This document shows positions 4,760-5,252 of a stretch of DNA of 5,252 nucleotides, piece by piece. A program made the position numbers and the translations under genes. The notes under the pieces were generated by a model, which ran no database searches, had not been told where the DNA came from, and was given only the letters and a program-made list of their open reading frames with translations. The DNA comes from Clostridia bacterium (GTDB lineage: Bacteria; Bacillota_A; Clostridia; Christensenellales; Borkfalkiaceae): NCBI GenBank assembly GCA_003979335.1, contig RYWC01000058.1, positions 1 through 5,252 on the forward strand, read 5' to 3'. How positions within the stretch are numbered: the stretch's first letter is position 1; every line of letters begins with the position of its first letter.

Positions 4760-5071
4760 TCAATCTCCTTTAATCATATTATTTACCGTTCGGGTAAAGG
4801 AAAGCCATTCTTCGGCATCTCTTTTAAAATTGTCCATTCCCGTCTGAGTAAGCGCATAATATTTCCTCGGCGGTCCGCCGCTGTCTTCCGACAGATAAGT
4901 CTTGACAAGTCCGTCGGCTTTCAGTTTGCGCAAAATGGGGTACACAGTACCGTCGGAAATATCAATTTGCTTTGATATGTATTCCGAAAGTTCATAGCCG
5001 TACATATCTCTTTTGCTCAGAACGGAAAGAATGCAGAGTTCTATTACACCCTTTTTGTACTGAATGTTCAA
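4760..5071 (-). CDS. PadR-family transcriptional regulator
   Basis: A 103-residue winged-helix repressor of the short PadR subfamily, with one C-terminal dimerisation helix (DNFKRDAEEWLSFTRTVNNMI). Features in order: helix 1 KKGVIELCILSVL, the family signature MYGYELSEYI (residues 23-32), recognition helix SDGTVYPILRKLKADGLV (39-56) and the wing SGGPPRKYYALTQTG (64-78). It probably acts as a dimer that represses until an effector or a partner releases it. The start codon is TTG (5069-5071), supported by a strong AAAGGAGG 8 nt upstream and by the normal N-terminal length. It is the first gene of a two-gene operon with the HAAS protein. The promoter -10 is inside a 23-bp dyad, which indicates autorepression, and a matching dyad precedes the gene at 3973. 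The effector is unknown. Confidence 0.93.
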   Translation of the reverse strand: MNIQYKKGVIELCILSVLSKRDMYGYELSEYISKQIDISDGTVYPILRKLKADGLVKTYLSEDSGGPPRKYYALTQTGMDNFKRDAEEWLSFTRTVNNMIKGD

Positions 5072-5079
5072 TAGTCTTA

Positions 5080-5087
5080 CCTCCTTT
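5080..5087 (-). promoter_or_regulatory. Ribosome binding site that fixes a TTG start
   Basis: AAAGGAGG on the minus strand is a near-complete anti-16S match, 8 nt before the TTG at 5071. No ATG or GTG in frame lies at a suitable distance, so TTG is the start of padR. The weak initiation codon with a strong ribosome site may keep regulator levels moderate. Confidence 0.9.
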
Positions 5088-5098
5088 AAATTTTGTTC

Positions 5099-5121
5099 AC
5101 TACTATATATTATACAGTAGT
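5099..5121. promoter_or_regulatory. Candidate PadR operator over its own promoter
   Basis: A 23-bp dyad has perfect 6-bp arms ACTACT (5099-5104) and AGTAGT (5116-5121) around the 11-bp core (5105-5115), which is symmetric except for its outermost pair; 10 of 11 pairs match overall. It covers the -10 hexamer (5109-5114), so binding would exclude RNA polymerase. Overlap with the promoter of a PadR gene is typical of autorepression in the family; that PadR binds here is inference. Confidence 0.7.
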
Positions 5122-5136
5122 TTTGAAAAATGTCAA
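5109..5136 (-). promoter_or_regulatory. Promoter of the padR-HAAS operon
   Basis: On the minus strand TTGACA (5136-5131) and TATAAT (5114-5109) are both perfect, with a 16-bp spacer. The predicted start near 5102 gives a leader of about 30 nt that contains the ribosome site. The -10 lies at the centre of the 23-bp dyad. Nothing else convincing is seen between the promoter and the terminator at 5216. Confidence 0.85.
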
Positions 5137-5215
5137 CGGTTTTTACAAGATTTTTTAAATTTATTTAAGAGAAGTAAGTGGAACTGTTCCGCAATATTTA
5201 CAATATTATATAATT

Positions 5216-5242
5216 AAAAAAGAACGGGCACATTGCCCGTTC
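5216..5242 (-). terminator. Intrinsic terminator of a minus-strand gene outside the window
   Basis: GAACGGGCA (5222-5230) and TGCCCGTTC (5234-5242) form a perfect 9-bp stem with a 3-nt loop. On the minus strand it is followed by U6 (5221-5216). No coding sequence inside the window uses it, so it should end a transcript that enters from the right edge and insulate the padR operon from it. Confidence 0.85.
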
Positions 5243-5252
5243 CGTTTATCTT

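Noticed and set aside
5180..5207. Palindrome GGAACTGTTCC and direct repeat CAATATT (5192 and 5201) upstream of the padR promoter
   Set aside because: Short, AT-rich context, no second copy elsewhere in the window and no gene they clearly serve. Possibly chance.

Overview
The window looks like a compact, moderately AT-rich stretch of a low-GC Gram-positive chromosome, most likely a Clostridia-type Firmicute. This is an inference. It rests on the AT-rich intergenic DNA with sigma-A-like TTGACA/TATAAT promoters, strong AAAGGAGG ribosome sites on some genes, intrinsic terminators after most genes, a PadR + HAAS (DUF1700) pair, and a MurG with the HESDxxxGLANK signature. There are eight complete protein genes. 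I see no RNA gene, mobile element, CRISPR array or pseudogene.

Left part (1-1740): a manganese-efflux pump gene (mntP, +) meets a murG-type peptidoglycan glycosyltransferase gene (-) tail to tail with a 20-bp coding overlap. The intrinsic terminator for mntP lies inside the 3' coding sequence of murG. Middle part (1717-2781): a TetR-type regulator (-) and a small single-pass membrane protein of unknown function (+) are transcribed divergently from back-to-back promoters, with a candidate operator over the promoter of the small gene. The small gene and a lipoprotein gene (-) converge on a shared, probably bidirectional terminator.

Right part (2786-5252): all genes are on the minus strand. In transcription order these are a PadR-type regulator (TTG start), a HAAS/DUF1700 membrane protein 4 nt downstream, a terminator, a multi-pass membrane protein resembling the YwaF/TMEM164 type, another terminator, and the lipoprotein gene. 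A terminator of a gene outside the window sits at the right edge.

The most useful finding is a pair of 23-bp dyads with the same architecture: 6-bp ACTACT-type arms around an 11-bp AT core. One lies over the -10 of the padR promoter. The other lies just upstream of the -10 of the multi-pass membrane gene. They suggest that PadR controls both transcription units, joining padR, the HAAS protein and the membrane protein into one membrane-associated regulon. The second is promoter geometry: mntP and the small membrane-protein gene both have TATAAT ending exactly 6 nt before the ATG and no Shine-Dalgarno site, which predicts leaderless mRNAs. murG may be similar. The padR operon and the multi-pass membrane gene instead have clear Shine-Dalgarno sites, so two modes of translation initiation appear side by side.
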